A model generated the notes under the pieces. It worked only from the letters and a program-made list of their open reading frames with translations. It made no database searches and was not told the DNA's origin. This document shows positions 23,050 through 32,194 of a stretch of DNA of 64,000 nt, piece by piece; within the stretch, counting starts at the first letter, position 1; the number at the start of each line of letters is the position of its first letter. Where the stretch lies: the NCBI RefSeq assembly GCF_003688855.1, contig NZ_REFW01000005.1, positions 1-64,000 of the forward strand, given 5' to 3'. Position numbers and translations under genes: made by a program. The stretch is from Tessaracoccus antarcticus. Its GTDB lineage: Bacteria; Actinomycetota; Actinomycetes; Propionibacteriales; Propionibacteriaceae.

Positions 23050-24033
23050 ATGGAACGACGCGCACTGGGGGCCTCCGGTCTGCAGGTGTCCCGCATGGGG
23101 CTCGGGACCATGGCCTGGGGCCGCGACACGGACTGGCCGACGGTGAAACAACTGGTCAACGACTTCATCGACGCCGGTGGGAACCTCCTGGACACCGCGC
23201 CCGCCTACGGCGGCGGGGTGGCCGAGAAGATGATTGGCAAACTGCTGGCGGGCGGCGTGGCGCGCCAGGACCTGGTCATCGCCACCAAGGCCGGCTTCGT
23301 CATCCGGGGCGGCAAACGCGTGATCGACACGTCGCGGGCCGCCATGCTGACGGACCTGGAGCAGTCGCTGCGACGCCTGAACACCGACCATGTGGATCTG
23401 TGGCAGGTGCACGCCTGGGGCGACGCCCCCATCGACGAGACGCTCTCCGCCATGGACTCGGCCGTCTCCCGCGGGCTGGCGCGCTACGTCGGCGTGTCCA
23501 ACTTCGTGGGCTGGCAGACCGCCACCGCCGCCACCTGGCAGCAGGCACTCACTGAGCGCACAAAGCTGTCCTCGGTGCAGGTGGAGTACTCGCTGCTGGC
23601 CCGGCGTGCCGAAGTGGAGGTGGTGGGTGCCGCCGAGCACCACAACCTCGGACTGCTGGCCTGGTCTTCGCTCGGACGCGGCGCACTGACGGGCAAGTAC
23701 CGCACAGGAATCCCCCGCGACTCACGTGCCGCCTCCGACCACTTCGCGTGGTTCCTTGAGCCCTACATGCAGCCGCGCTCCCGTTCCGTCGTTGACGCCG
23801 TCGCCAAGGCTGCCGAGGGTCTCGGTCTGACGCCGGCCCAGGTGGCGCTGCTGTGGTTGCGCGACGCCCCGCAGGTCGCTTCGGCACTCGTGGGGCCCCG
23901 CACCCCTGAGCACCTGTCCGAACTCCTTGACGCCGAGTCCAAGGAACTGGTGGCGCCCATCGTCTCGGCCCTCGACGACGTCTCCGGCGGCCCCAACGCG
24001 TACCGACCTCCTGCCACCGCGCCAGTCCGCTGA
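23050..24033 (+). CDS. Aldo/keto reductase
   Basis: NADPH-dependent reductase of the AKR superfamily, a TIM barrel of 327 residues. The catalytic tetrad is visible: Asp in NLLDTAPAYGGG with the Tyr five residues on, Lys in IATKAGF and His in LWQVHAWG. The C-terminal NADP-binding part is VASALVGPRTPEHLSE. The specific substrate is unknown. AGGG 8 bases before the ATG decides the start; a GTG 9 bases earlier is possible. It follows uppP closely. Confidence 0.88.
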   Translation: MERRALGASGLQVSRMGLGTMAWGRDTDWPTVKQLVNDFIDAGGNLLDTAPAYGGGVAEKMIGKLLAGGVARQDLVIATKAGFVIRGGKRVIDTSRAAMLTDLEQSLRRLNTDHVDLWQVHAWGDAPIDETLSAMDSAVSRGLARYVGVSNFVGWQTATAATWQQALTERTKLSSVQVEYSLLARRAEVEVVGAAEHHNLGLLAWSSLGRGALTGKYRTGIPRDSRAASDHFAWFLEPYMQPRSRSVVDAVAKAAEGLGLTPAQVALLWLRDAPQVASALVGPRTPEHLSELLDAESKELVAPIVSALDDVSGGPNAYRPPATAPVR

Positions 24034-24081
24034 CGCCGGACGGTTCCCCCACCCCCGACACAGGCGGAACCTGCCCCGGAA

Positions 24082-24111
24082 TTGCGCTGACAGGGACTGG
24101 GCCTGTATTAT
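24082..24111 (+). promoter_or_regulatory. Promoter of the tRNA-Leu gene
   Basis: TTGCGC and TATTAT separated by 18 bases, the best hexamer pair upstream of the tRNA, placing the transcription start about 25 bases before the mature 5' end. Confidence 0.55.
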
Positions 24112-24142
24112 TTCGGACGCGCCTCATGGAGGTGCATCACCT

Positions 24143-24228
24143 GTCCGGGTGGCGGAATTGGTAGACGCGCTAGCTTGAGGTGCTAGTGCCCCTTTCGGGG
24201 CGTGGAGGTTCAAGTCCTCTTTCGGACA
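24143..24228 (+). tRNA. tRNA-Leu (anticodon GAG)
   Basis: A complete class II tRNA: acceptor GTCCGGG pairs with TTCGGAC (two G-U pairs). The D-arm is TGGCGGAATTGGTAGACGC. The anticodon stem CTAGC/GCTAG encloses loop TTGAGGT, giving anticodon GAG for CUC/CUU codons. The variable arm is long with stem CCCC/GGGG, and the T-arm contains GGTTCAAGTCC. The CCA end is not fully encoded (discriminator A then CA). Confidence 0.96.
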
Positions 24229-24237
24229 CAATTATTG

Positions 24238-24279
24238 GACCCCCAGTCGACAAGGCCAAAAGCCAGTTGACTGGGGGTC
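24238..24279 (+). terminator. Terminator after tRNA-Leu
   Basis: A 14-base inverted repeat with one mismatch (GACCCCCAGTCGAC and its partner) with a 14-base loop is followed by TTGTCATT, starting 10 bases after the tRNA. Confidence 0.7.
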
Positions 24280-24653
24280 TTGTCATTCCCGAGCCCACCT
24301 TTGACGCACAGCGTGGTGGGCGTCCACCCTCACGGCCTTCGCCATCAGGTCAACGTCCTGTGGTCGGGAACTGAGGCCTACCGAACAGGGAAACGTGCGA
24401 CGAGACATGACCCGGAACCGTGACTTTCGCTGGGATAAAGCCCACTGGAGCGTCCGCGGACTGACGGCCCACTTCCACCTGGCTCCGTCTGATATCGCAT
24501 CGCCATCTGCGGCGAATGGACCCAGCGCTCCAACGAACGGGTGGCCCAGCGCGCGCCGCGCCGGAACCTGGACACCGAGAACGGCTGCGCCGCCTTTCAC
24601 GACCGCTGACCGGGCAGGGCTGATCCTTTGACGAACACCCGCTCTGCACACGA
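24280..24653. other. No confident gene; edge of degraded region
   Basis: Both strands have short open frames (78 to 124 residues), but none has a ribosome site, a recognisable family or normal amino-acid makeup; all are rich in Arg, Ala and Pro as expected for chance frames in GC-rich DNA. Probably decayed sequence between the tRNA and the reductase gene. Confidence 0.5.
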
Positions 24654-25382
24654 TCACCGGCCCGAACCCGGCGACGACATCACCCTCTTGACACCCGTGC
24701 CCACAGACGCCGCGTCCACGCGGTTGACCGCGCCGGACCTGTCGTCAAACGGTTCACCCAGGTATTCCACCCAGTCCCGTTTGAGGCAGGGGTAGTGCTT
24801 GCTCGCCTCGACGAGATCCAAGAATCCAGCCACAGTGGAACGGAGCAGATTTTCCAACTGGTCGTCGATCAGTTCCCCGTTCTCGGAGAAGGCCCGGTGT
24901 GCCTGGGCGAGGGAAAACATGTCGGGGAACACCCGCACGCCCAAGTGTTCCAACGGGATCCTCAGCGCCCACAGTCCCCTGTTTCCACCAGCCATGGAGC
25001 CGGAAGCTGACATCAGCAACGCGTGCTTCTGCTGGAACGGCTGCGGCCGAAACCGGGACACCCAGTCAATGATGTTCTTCACCACACCGGGCATGGAGAA
25101 GTTGTATTCCGGGGACACCAGCAAAAACGCGTCCACGGCCAGCAACGCTTCCTTGAAACGTTGTGCTCCTGGTGGAAATCCGGTGGAGTCCTCGACATCC
25201 TGGCTGTACCCGGGTGTCTCGAACTCGCTGATCGTGAGCACCTCCGTGGTGGCGCCCAAGTCCACCATGACCTCGGCAGCCAACCGTGCGAGCTGTGTGT
25301 TCAACGACCCGGTCCGTGCCGAGCCGGAGAGCACCAGCACCCTCACATCCACCGACAATCCCGCACCACCTGTACCAGTCAT
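24654..25382 (-). CDS. NADPH-dependent FMN reductase family protein
   Basis: 242-residue flavodoxin-like oxidoreductase. The FMN phosphate loop is VLVLSGSARTGSLNTQLA and the family segment LLVSPEYNFSMPGVVKNIIDW follows; SGSMAGGNRG is another flavin contact. It probably reduces FMN, quinones, azo dyes or chromate; the substrate is unknown. AAGGAGG stands 5-6 bases before the ATG at 25382. The frame continues upstream into an MFS-transporter remnant, but that is read-through in a dead gene. It ends beside a block without genes. Confidence 0.85.
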   Translation of the reverse strand: MTGTGGAGLSVDVRVLVLSGSARTGSLNTQLARLAAEVMVDLGATTEVLTISEFETPGYSQDVEDSTGFPPGAQRFKEALLAVDAFLLVSPEYNFSMPGVVKNIIDWVSRFRPQPFQQKHALLMSASGSMAGGNRGLWALRIPLEHLGVRVFPDMFSLAQAHRAFSENGELIDDQLENLLRSTVAGFLDLVEASKHYPCLKRDWVEYLGEPFDDRSGAVNRVDAASVGTGVKRVMSSPGSGR

Positions 25383-25434
25383 GCCATCCTCCTTCCGTGG
25401 GTCCACCTGTGAGGACACGAGTGTTCGGATGCCC

Positions 25435-25727
25435 GCGCCTCGATGTTCGGGAACACGCCGCACAGCAGGGACGCGACGGCGAACCGCACTACGGCCATCG
25501 GGAATATCCTGCGTCCACCGAAGCGGTCGGCCAAGGACCCCGACATCAAGGATGCACGCAGCCAACGTGGGTCTGTACGCGGTGACCGTCCACCGCGGTT
25601 CGACGAAGTAGGCGGCTGACAGACCGGAACCCAGGATCGACGCAACCAGGATCCAGGACACGGCCGCCGAGTCCATCGTGACACCGCGGGCATCCTCGGC
25701 CCCCGCCTCGAATCCGGCGCTACTCAT
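25435..25727 (-). pseudogene. N-terminal fragment of a DHA2-type MFS exporter, frameshifted
   Basis: Translation of the minus strand from the ATG at 25727 gives MDSAAVSWILVASILG and then EPRWTVTAY in one frame. At about 25550 the frame shifts and continues as LMSGSLADRFGGRRIFPM and AVASLLCGVFPN. Together these match TM1 to TM3 of drug:H+ antiporters (WVVTAY then LADRFGRRR). Nothing resembling the remaining TM segments follows; the sequence ends directly before the FMN reductase. Confidence 0.7.
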
Positions 25728-25940
25728 GTCCGTCCATTCCCGGGACAATGCCACGGCATCCCACGTGTCGCTACGGTCAATCGACTGAGCCGGGCCCCCC
25801 ACCTTCGGCGGCGCCCTGTCCACCGGACCAGACCTGCCCCCCTGCCGGCAGATGTTTGCGGATGCAGTCAAACGACCCAAGCGTGACCCCGGGGCCCCGA
25901 ACTACCGCCATCGAGAGCGCACGAGTACCTGGAGGACATC

Positions 25941-26105
25941 ATGAAGGACAGGCCCGGAATCGATCCCACGGTGACCCCCGCCGGAAGCGGGTGTGTCGAC
26001 TGCGACGCCACGGATGGGTGGTGGGTCCATCTCCCGCCGCGCAGCCAGTCCGTCCCCGGGCCCCGCAGCCGGGTGCCACCTGACTGGCGTCGTCAGTTCC
26101 GCTGA
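25941..26105 (+). pseudogene. Internally deleted UBP-type zinc-finger gene
   Basis: ATG with GGAGG upstream opens a 54-residue frame: GIDPTVTPAGSGCVDCDATD then GWWVHL matches the start of small actinobacterial UBP-zinc-finger proteins, and PPRSQSVPGPRSRVPPDW matches their C-terminal tail. The central part with the remaining Cys/His ligands (about 60 residues) is missing, yet the frame is kept. The product can hardly bind zinc as the family does. Confidence 0.6.
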
Positions 26106-26206
26106 GGCACCCCACGGTTCCACAGCGCCACCCAGGTTTTCAGTCGATTGACCGTGGCGGCCAACGACCGGAGATTTCTAGCATGACTACACCATCTGAA
26201 AGGGGA

Positions 26207-27140
26207 ATGATGAGAGAAACCATGACTGCGGTACGCGCCCACCGGCGCGGTGGCCCGCAGGAGTTGGTCGTGGAGACCGTCGCGCTGCCACCGTTGGGGC
26301 CGGATGAGGTCCTCGTCGCCGTGCACGCGGTCGCGATCACGTTCACCGAACTGGAGTGGGATGAATCCTGGACGCACGCGCCCGTCATCCCCGGGCACGA
26401 ATTCTCGGGTGTTGTCGAGGCCACGGGTGCAGATGTCAGCACAGCGGAAGTGGGTGATCCCGTCTTCGGATTGATTCGATTCGACCGTCAGGGTGCTGCT
26501 GCGGACTACGTCGCGGTCCCTGCCCGCGACATCTCACGCAAACCAGAGTCGCTGTCCCACACGGAGACGGCAGCTTTGCCCCTGGCTGGGCTGACGGCGT
26601 GGCAGGGACTGTTTGACCTCGCCAAGGTGCAACCGGGCGAGCGCGTCCTGGTCCTGGGGGGGGGCTGGTGGTGTCGGTGCGTTCGCTGTGCAGCTCGCCA
26701 AACATGCAGGGGCGTTCGTCGCCGCGACGGCACGCGGAGCGGGTGTCTCATTTGCGGGTGACATGGGGGCCGACGTCGTCCTGGATGCGGAGAACGAGGA
26801 GTTGTCATCCTTGGGGCGCACCTTCGATGTTGTGTTCGACACGATCGGCGGTGAAGCCCTGGCAGCGTCCTACGGCACGCTGATGCCGCGGGGGAGACTC
26901 GTCACGCTCCATGCGCCCCCCGACGAGTCGCTCAGCGCTCGTTATCAGGTGGAATCGTTCTTCTTCATCGTCTCGCCCGATGTGGGAGAGCTCGACACGC
27001 TGGCCGGACTCGCGGAGAAGGGCTTGCTCCGGGTCACCCTGTCGGCCTCCTACCCACTCGAAGAGGCCCGCGCCGCCTTTGCGCACGCGTCGTCCCCCAA
27101 GCATGCCCCCGGCAAAACAGTGCTGGTGGTGCGGGACTAG
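26207..27140 (+). pseudogene. Zinc-independent quinone oxidoreductase (MDR), split by a G9 tract
   Basis: Medium-chain dehydrogenase/reductase. The first frame carries the GroES-like domain (IPGHEFSGVVEATG, TAALPLAGLTAWQGLFDLA). The NADP-binding loop GGAGGVGAFAVQLAKHAGA and the rest to VLVVRD are in another frame. The switch is at a run of nine G (26656-26664), where eight would restore VLVLGGAGGVG. Everything else is intact, so this is either a very recent mutation, a phase-variable tract or a sequencing error. AGGGGA precedes the ATG at 26207. Confidence 0.8.
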
Positions 27141-27293
27141 TCACTGTAGGGAGCAGTCGCACCGGCCGGGCCGAGCGGCCAGTGTGCGCGGGGGCCCGGG
27201 ATGGGCCACGACGTCGGGCACTCATGCGCCGACACCTCACATGGTGCGAGGCACACGCCTTGCACATCATCGAATCCACGGATGGGTCACGAA

Positions 27294-28106
27294 ATGTCTG
27301 ATCAGAAAATCCCAGTTGTCTTCATTCACGGGCTCTGGCTCGCCGCTTCGTCGTGGCAGCCGTGGGTCGACCTCTTCACGGAGCGAGGGTTCGCACCCAT
27401 CTCCCCCACATGGCCGGGGGAGGCGCCAACCGTCATGGCGTCCCGGGCAAACCCTGAAGCTGCGGCGGGCTACGGAATTGACGCAATAACGTCCCACTTC
27501 GCTGCAATCATCGATTCGCTCCCGTCGAAACCCATCATCGTTGGGCACTCCTTCGGCGGGATGATCACGGAGAAGTTGCTCGGCCAGAACCTTGGCATCG
27601 CCGGGGTGGCCATCGATGCGGCCCAGATCAAGGGGGTCCTCCCCCTACCGCTGTCGTCGCTGCGTTCGACACTGCCAGTGTTTCGAAACTTCGCCAACGA
27701 GAAGCGGGCCGTGTCCCTGACCGTTGATCAGTTCCGGTACAGCTTCGGCAATGCCCTCCCGGCTGAGGAGTCCGACGCACTGTGGGAGAAGCACAGCATT
27801 CCCTCGCCCGGCAAGCCACTGTTCGAAGCCGCCAGCGCCAACTTCTCTGCACACTCCCCCGCAAAAGTTGACACCGACAACGACGACCGTGGTCCTCTCC
27901 TGCTGATCATGGGGGGCAGGGACCACGTTGTGCCGGAAGCAATCACCAAATCAACGATGAAGCAGTACCGCCAGTCCTCCGCCGTCACGGAATTGGTCGA
28001 GTTCCGTGATCGAGGTCACTCGCTGACGATCGACAGCGGTTGGACAGAGGTGGCCGACTCCGTCCTGAGCTGGGTGGGGGAACGGGTCATGGCTTCCTCG
28101 TCGTGA
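27294..28106 (+). CDS. Alpha/beta hydrolase
   Basis: 270 residues. HGLWLAASSW provides the oxyanion-hole HG motif, GHSFGGM holds the nucleophile Ser, MGGRDHVVP gives the acid Asp region and DRGHSLTID the catalytic His. No signal peptide. It belongs to the lysophospholipase/haloalkane-dehalogenase-like group; the substrate is unknown. It follows the broken oxidoreductase by about 150 bases and is convergent with the LuxR gene, 15 bases apart. An in-frame ATG 12 bases upstream is an alternative start. Confidence 0.88.
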   Translation: MSDQKIPVVFIHGLWLAASSWQPWVDLFTERGFAPISPTWPGEAPTVMASRANPEAAAGYGIDAITSHFAAIIDSLPSKPIIVGHSFGGMITEKLLGQNLGIAGVAIDAAQIKGVLPLPLSSLRSTLPVFRNFANEKRAVSLTVDQFRYSFGNALPAEESDALWEKHSIPSPGKPLFEAASANFSAHSPAKVDTDNDDRGPLLLIMGGRDHVVPEAITKSTMKQYRQSSAVTELVEFRDRGHSLTIDSGWTEVADSVLSWVGERVMASSS

Positions 28107-28121
28107 GTCCTGTTGCCGGGA

Positions 28122-30827
28122 TCATTCCTCCGCGGTGCGAGGGTGGAGTGCGGACGACAGTTGCGCCCGGTTCGTGATGCCAAGCTTGGGGTAGATCCGG
28201 TAGAGATGTGACCCGACGGTCCGGTGCGACAGGAACATCCGTTCCCCAATCTCCCGGTTCGACAACCCGCGGGCCGCGAGTTCCGCCACCTGGAGCTCTT
28301 GGGATGACAGGGGTTCCCACGCCCCGGGGATCCGTGCCTGGGAATCGGTGCCGAGCGCCCGCAGGTCGGAGCGTGCACGCTCCGACCACGGACGCAAGGA
28401 CAGCGCATCCGCTGCATCCCGCGCTGTTCGAAGCAGGTCACGCGCCTCCTGGTTTCGCCGCTGGCGACGGAGCCAGGAGCCGTAGCCCAGGAGTAGGCGG
28501 GCACGGTACGTGGGCCACGCGGCAACGGCGCCCCGCAGCGCTTCCACGTATGCCTCCTCCACCTCCGCCGTCTCGGTGGCGAGAAATGGCGCGGCATACG
28601 CTTCCGCCACCCGACGCCAGGGCGTGACGGCCACGCGCGCATCACGTTGGAAGAGAGAACGCACCTCGTCAATCCGGCCAAGATGTGCGGCGGATTCCGC
28701 CAGATCGCCAAGACTCCAGCCCGACTGGACGGGATGGTACGACGGATCATGCTGGTCAAGCGCTCGACGCAAAGCAACGAATGCTTCGTCGTAGCGTCCC
28801 TGCGCCAGATGGTTCACCCCGCGTGCAAGTTGCACGCCGGTCAGGACGTTGTGCGCACCGACGGCCAGGGCACCCTTCTCCGATTCGTGGATCAGCATCT
28901 CCGCACGATCATGCTCGCCACGCAGCGCGGCTATGAAGCCCTCCCCGATCACTGTGCCGGTCCCCCACCGTGGCAAACCAAGCTCGTCGGCAAGTCGAGT
29001 GCCCTCCTCCACCGCCTGGAGCGCCTCCGGCCAGTTCGCGAGGCAGATCTCCACCCAAGCGTGGATGGGCTGCAGGGATGCGATCGAGCGCAGACGGCCA
29101 TGTGCCCGATAACTGTCGAGGAGCCTGCGTTGCATGGCGGCGAGCACGGGGTCTGCATCGACGTTCAGCCGGACACGCACCAGCATTTCCGCAGCGGCGT
29201 CCATAGCGGAGGCGTCCAGACGGAGCACCGCCTCAGCGATCAGATCTGCATGTTGGGCAGGCTCACTCATCGCCAGGACGACGAGCCGCCGGGGATCCGA
29301 AGCGGGCAGCACCGCCGCGATGCTTCGGCCCAGCAGGACAAACTCCTCCGGAAAACTTCCCCCTGCTGCGCTGATCTCCTCGCCGACGGCGAGTACGAGC
29401 TCGATCGCCAGGTCTGTCTCTCCACGAGCGAGAACCCGTCGCGCTTGGTTGACGGTGCGCCCGAGGGCGCGAGGATGGGCCGTGCAGGGTTCTAATCCGA
29501 GCTCCACGAGTGAGAGCCTGCCCGCCTCCACGTCATCGAGATCATCAGCGTCGAGACCCGCCAGTGCATCGGAGGCCGTGTCACGTTGACCTGCTTCCAG
29601 CGCCGCCTCAGCCCATCTCAGGGCCCGTCGTTGCCTCCCGGCAGCGTCGACGCTGAGTCGAGCCGCTGTCCGCCACGTGCGCATACTGACCGCCACATCC
29701 CCCTGGCGAGTCGCCCGGAGAGCGGCATCCTCCAGGGCTGATGCGACATCTTCATCAGCCCCCAGGAGGCTGGCGGCTCTGTGCCACAACGCACGGTCAG
29801 GGTCATGCTCCAATGCCTGCGCAAGTGCCGAGTGTGCCCTGCGACGTTGCTCTCCCGGAGCCGACGAAATGATTGCGGCTCGCACCAACGGGTGCAGGAA
29901 GGTGAAGCGGCCAGCACCCAACTGGACGACACCCGTCCCCTCGGCTTCTCCGAGAGCCATCCGGATCTCGTCAGGCGTGAAGCCCAGCGCCACACCGCTC
30001 CCCTGGATGTCAAGGACTGCATCGTCGTCATTCAGTGCCCCCACCAGCATGAGCGTGGCAGTGGGGTCAGAGACCCCATGGACGCGAGCGAGGAAGGCGG
30101 AGCACAATCGCTCTCCCAAGCTCTCCTCCTCATCACCTTCAGAGAAATCAGCGGACAATTCGAGGAGCCCCAGAGGATTGCCACCAGATCGTCGGAGGAC
30201 CCTGACTTGCCCCTGCGCCTCCAGTGAGGGGCGGCGGGTGCGGAGCAATTCGATGGCGTCGTCGACGGTCAGTGCATTCACGTCGATTGTTTCCAGTCCG
30301 GCTTTCAGCAGCGGAGAAACGTGGCCGCAGCGGACCGCAAAGATGCTGAGGACCGGGTCAAGCGTCAGCCGCCGCGACACGAACGCGAGGACGCGCGCCG
30401 TGGATTCGTCCATCCACTGCGCGTCATCCACCACGAGGATGAGGCCGGACCCAGGTGCAAGGTCTGACAGGACCTCCAGCGCAGCAATCCCCACGGCAAA
30501 GAGGTCAGGAGTTGCACCGATGGCGTCCCCGAAGGCCCTATCGAGCACTCCTCTCGGCCGTGCGCGCATGGAGTCGGGGCGCCGGATGAGAGGTCGGAGG
30601 ATCTGTTGGAGCGCCGCATAGGGCAGTGCGGCTTCGGATTCTGTGGCCGCCAGATGGAGAACCCGGGATCCGCGGGCCATGGCTCGCTGGATGGCGACGG
30701 AGAGGAGGGCACTTTTTCCGATGCCGGCCTCACCCCGGATGACCAGCCCGCCACCGCGATGCGGCAGCGCATCGACACCAGCGAGCATCCGCGCGATCTC
30801 CACTTGTCGCCCAACGAGCTGCTGCAC
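28122..30827 (-). CDS. Large ATP-binding LuxR (LAL/STAND) regulator
   Basis: 901-residue transcriptional activator. Near the N-terminus the Walker A loop is RGEAGIGKSALL and Walker B is LILVVDDAQWMDE, followed by a long helical, TPR-like middle (about 350-800) rich in Ala, Arg and Glu. The C-terminal LuxR helix-turn-helix is LSSQELQVAELAARGLSNRE then FLSHRTVGSHLYRIYPKLGI. Target genes are unknown; the neighbouring oxidoreductase and hydrolase are candidates by position only. GTG at 30827 has AGAGG 8 bases upstream; GTG at 30836 is the alternative. Confidence 0.88.
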   Translation of the reverse strand: MQQLVGRQVEIARMLAGVDALPHRGGGLVIRGEAGIGKSALLSVAIQRAMARGSRVLHLAATESEAALPYAALQQILRPLIRRPDSMRARPRGVLDRAFGDAIGATPDLFAVGIAALEVLSDLAPGSGLILVVDDAQWMDESTARVLAFVSRRLTLDPVLSIFAVRCGHVSPLLKAGLETIDVNALTVDDAIELLRTRRPSLEAQGQVRVLRRSGGNPLGLLELSADFSEGDEEESLGERLCSAFLARVHGVSDPTATLMLVGALNDDDAVLDIQGSGVALGFTPDEIRMALGEAEGTGVVQLGAGRFTFLHPLVRAAIISSAPGEQRRRAHSALAQALEHDPDRALWHRAASLLGADEDVASALEDAALRATRQGDVAVSMRTWRTAARLSVDAAGRQRRALRWAEAALEAGQRDTASDALAGLDADDLDDVEAGRLSLVELGLEPCTAHPRALGRTVNQARRVLARGETDLAIELVLAVGEEISAAGGSFPEEFVLLGRSIAAVLPASDPRRLVVLAMSEPAQHADLIAEAVLRLDASAMDAAAEMLVRVRLNVDADPVLAAMQRRLLDSYRAHGRLRSIASLQPIHAWVEICLANWPEALQAVEEGTRLADELGLPRWGTGTVIGEGFIAALRGEHDRAEMLIHESEKGALAVGAHNVLTGVQLARGVNHLAQGRYDEAFVALRRALDQHDPSYHPVQSGWSLGDLAESAAHLGRIDEVRSLFQRDARVAVTPWRRVAEAYAAPFLATETAEVEEAYVEALRGAVAAWPTYRARLLLGYGSWLRRQRRNQEARDLLRTARDAADALSLRPWSERARSDLRALGTDSQARIPGAWEPLSSQELQVAELAARGLSNREIGERMFLSHRTVGSHLYRIYPKLGITNRAQLSSALHPRTAEE

Positions 30828-31007
30828 CGGCCTCACCTCTGACGGGGTCCAGCCGGGCCGACCACACGGTCTGCAGGCGCTCCCTGAGTCGGCCGAACCC
30901 AAGCACATACCACTCTACGTTCACATCACTTTCTGCGTGCCTCGCGGGGAAGTCACGCTTCCACGCCGCACAAATAGCAGGACGCCCGTGGGGGTCCGCT
31001 GCGCCGA

Positions 31008-31262
31008 TCAGGGACGCCAGTAGTTGTTGGCCGCCGCGATCGTTGCAAACTCGATTGCGATCACCTGGCTGGCCGCAATGAGACTGTCCGCATTCGCAGC
31101 GTAGATCGGGCGCCCGTCCTGGAGGGTCTCCAGAACAGGTTGGATTCGATGGATGCTGTGACGGGCCATCAGCACAGCAAGCGCCCGTCCCTCCTCAGCT
31201 GTCGCGGTGATCAAGGTGCCTCCCGGGACACCCACTCGCTCAGAGTCCGGTAATTGGGTCAT
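31008..31262 (-). CDS. 84-residue hypothetical protein
   Basis: Begins MTQLPDSERVGVPGG and is preceded by AAGAAGGAG at ideal spacing, which is why I accept it as a gene despite its size. Soluble, no signal peptide, with alternating helical segments (GRALAVLMARHSIHRIQPVL; ADSLIAASQVIAIEFATIAA). No family recognised. It stands between the LuxR regulator and a block of pseudogenes. Confidence 0.55.
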   Translation of the reverse strand: MTQLPDSERVGVPGGTLITATAEEGRALAVLMARHSIHRIQPVLETLQDGRPIYAANADSLIAASQVIAIEFATIAAANNYWRP

Positions 31263-31467
31263 GACGCTCCTTCTTGGTGCCTGTCAGATGGTCAAGGTAA
31301 CCAAGCTGGAGATGGGACGTCACTACTTCTGGGAACAGTTCAGTCATTCGACTGAGCACAGGGCGGCACGCCGTCAATGCTGCCTTCGTAGAATTGGAGA
31401 CAGCGCAACCACCGGTTGCGGAGACTCGCGGGCGACCCGTAAGGAACACCAATCCCGAAGGAACAGC

Positions 31468-31800
31468 ACGATCAAGCTCGCAATCATCTGCTACTCCGCA
31501 ACCGGGCACGGCACCACGATGGCCAGGCATGTCGAGCATTTCGCCCAGGAAGCCGGCGCCGAGGTGAGGCTGCGCCACGTCCGCTTAACCGTCGATCCGT
31601 TGCTGTTCGTCAACAACCCCGCCTGACGCCGCAACTATGGAGCGACCAAGGACCTTCCGGAAGCCTCCGGTGACGACATCGGCTGAGCGGACGCGGTGAT
31701 CTTTGGCTCACCCACCCGATACTCCAATGTGGCGGCATCCTTACAGTCGTTCATCGACACGCTGGGCCCTGACTGGATCAGCGTCACGCCAACTTGCAAG
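31468..31800 (+). pseudogene. WrbA-like NAD(P)H:quinone oxidoreductase remnant
   Basis: The translation IKLAIICYSATGHGTTMARH, then GAEVRLRHVR, NYGATKDLPEASGDDI and ADAVIFGSPTRYSNVAASLQ clearly follows WrbA/flavodoxin-fold quinone reductases. Two in-frame TGA codons (31624 and 31684 regions) fall where homologues have Trp (NPAW, DDIVWAD). The expected start is ACG behind AAGGA instead of ATG. Resemblance ends after FIDTLGPDW. Confidence 0.75.
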
Positions 31801-31854
31801 CGCAAAACTGCTTCACAGCCGTGCCCTGTGGAGATGATTTCCGGGTCATCGGGC

Positions 31855-32102
31855 AGCAGAACAGGGACTGGATGCGGCGTTGTCCGTGTTGCGACTGTCG
31901 CGTCGGTTCTCCCCCGACCGCATCGACTCGGCCTTCCCCTCGCCCTGACCGGACGGGTGAGGTCGCCTCGCCATGCGCACCTGCAATCGGTCCTGGCCAT
32001 CGGCCAGGACGGCATCGCCGGACTCCAACCGTCTGGGGATGTCGCCGATCGCAAAGGACACGTCCGCGGCGCCACCCACTACGCAGGAGACGCCAAGTGA
32101 GC
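31855..32102 (+). pseudogene. C-terminal remnant of an IS21-family istA transposase
   Basis: EQGLDAALSVLRLSRRFSPD in one frame, then after a shift near 31945 ALTGRVRSPRHAHLQSVLA and a terminal HVRGATHYAGDAK followed by TGA. This pattern matches the C-terminus of IstA transposases of actinobacterial IS21 elements. The N-terminal HTH and DDE core are absent. The TGA overlaps a GTG that starts the istB piece (GTGA), the normal istA-istB coupling. Confidence 0.5.
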
Positions 32103-32192
32103 AGCATCGACATCGAGACCAACAGCAAGCTGCTCGAGATAGGCGCCGCAGCGCTGCTGTAGGCGATCGAGGCCCAAGACGACGCACTCGTG
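32099..32192 (+). pseudogene. N-terminal remnant of istB
   Basis: GTG overlapping the istA stop opens SSIDIETNSKLLEIGAAALL, a TAG stop, then AIEAQDDAL. This fits the start of IstB, the AAA+ helper of IS21 transposition. The Walker motifs that should follow are missing, because the sequence switches to a LuxR-type fragment. Confidence 0.45.
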
Positions 32193-32194
32193 AT

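Noticed and set aside
24395-24631. Small plus-strand frame starting MRRDMTRNRDFRWDKAHWSV
   Set aside because: No ribosome site, no family and an opposite-strand frame of equal quality; left as non-coding.
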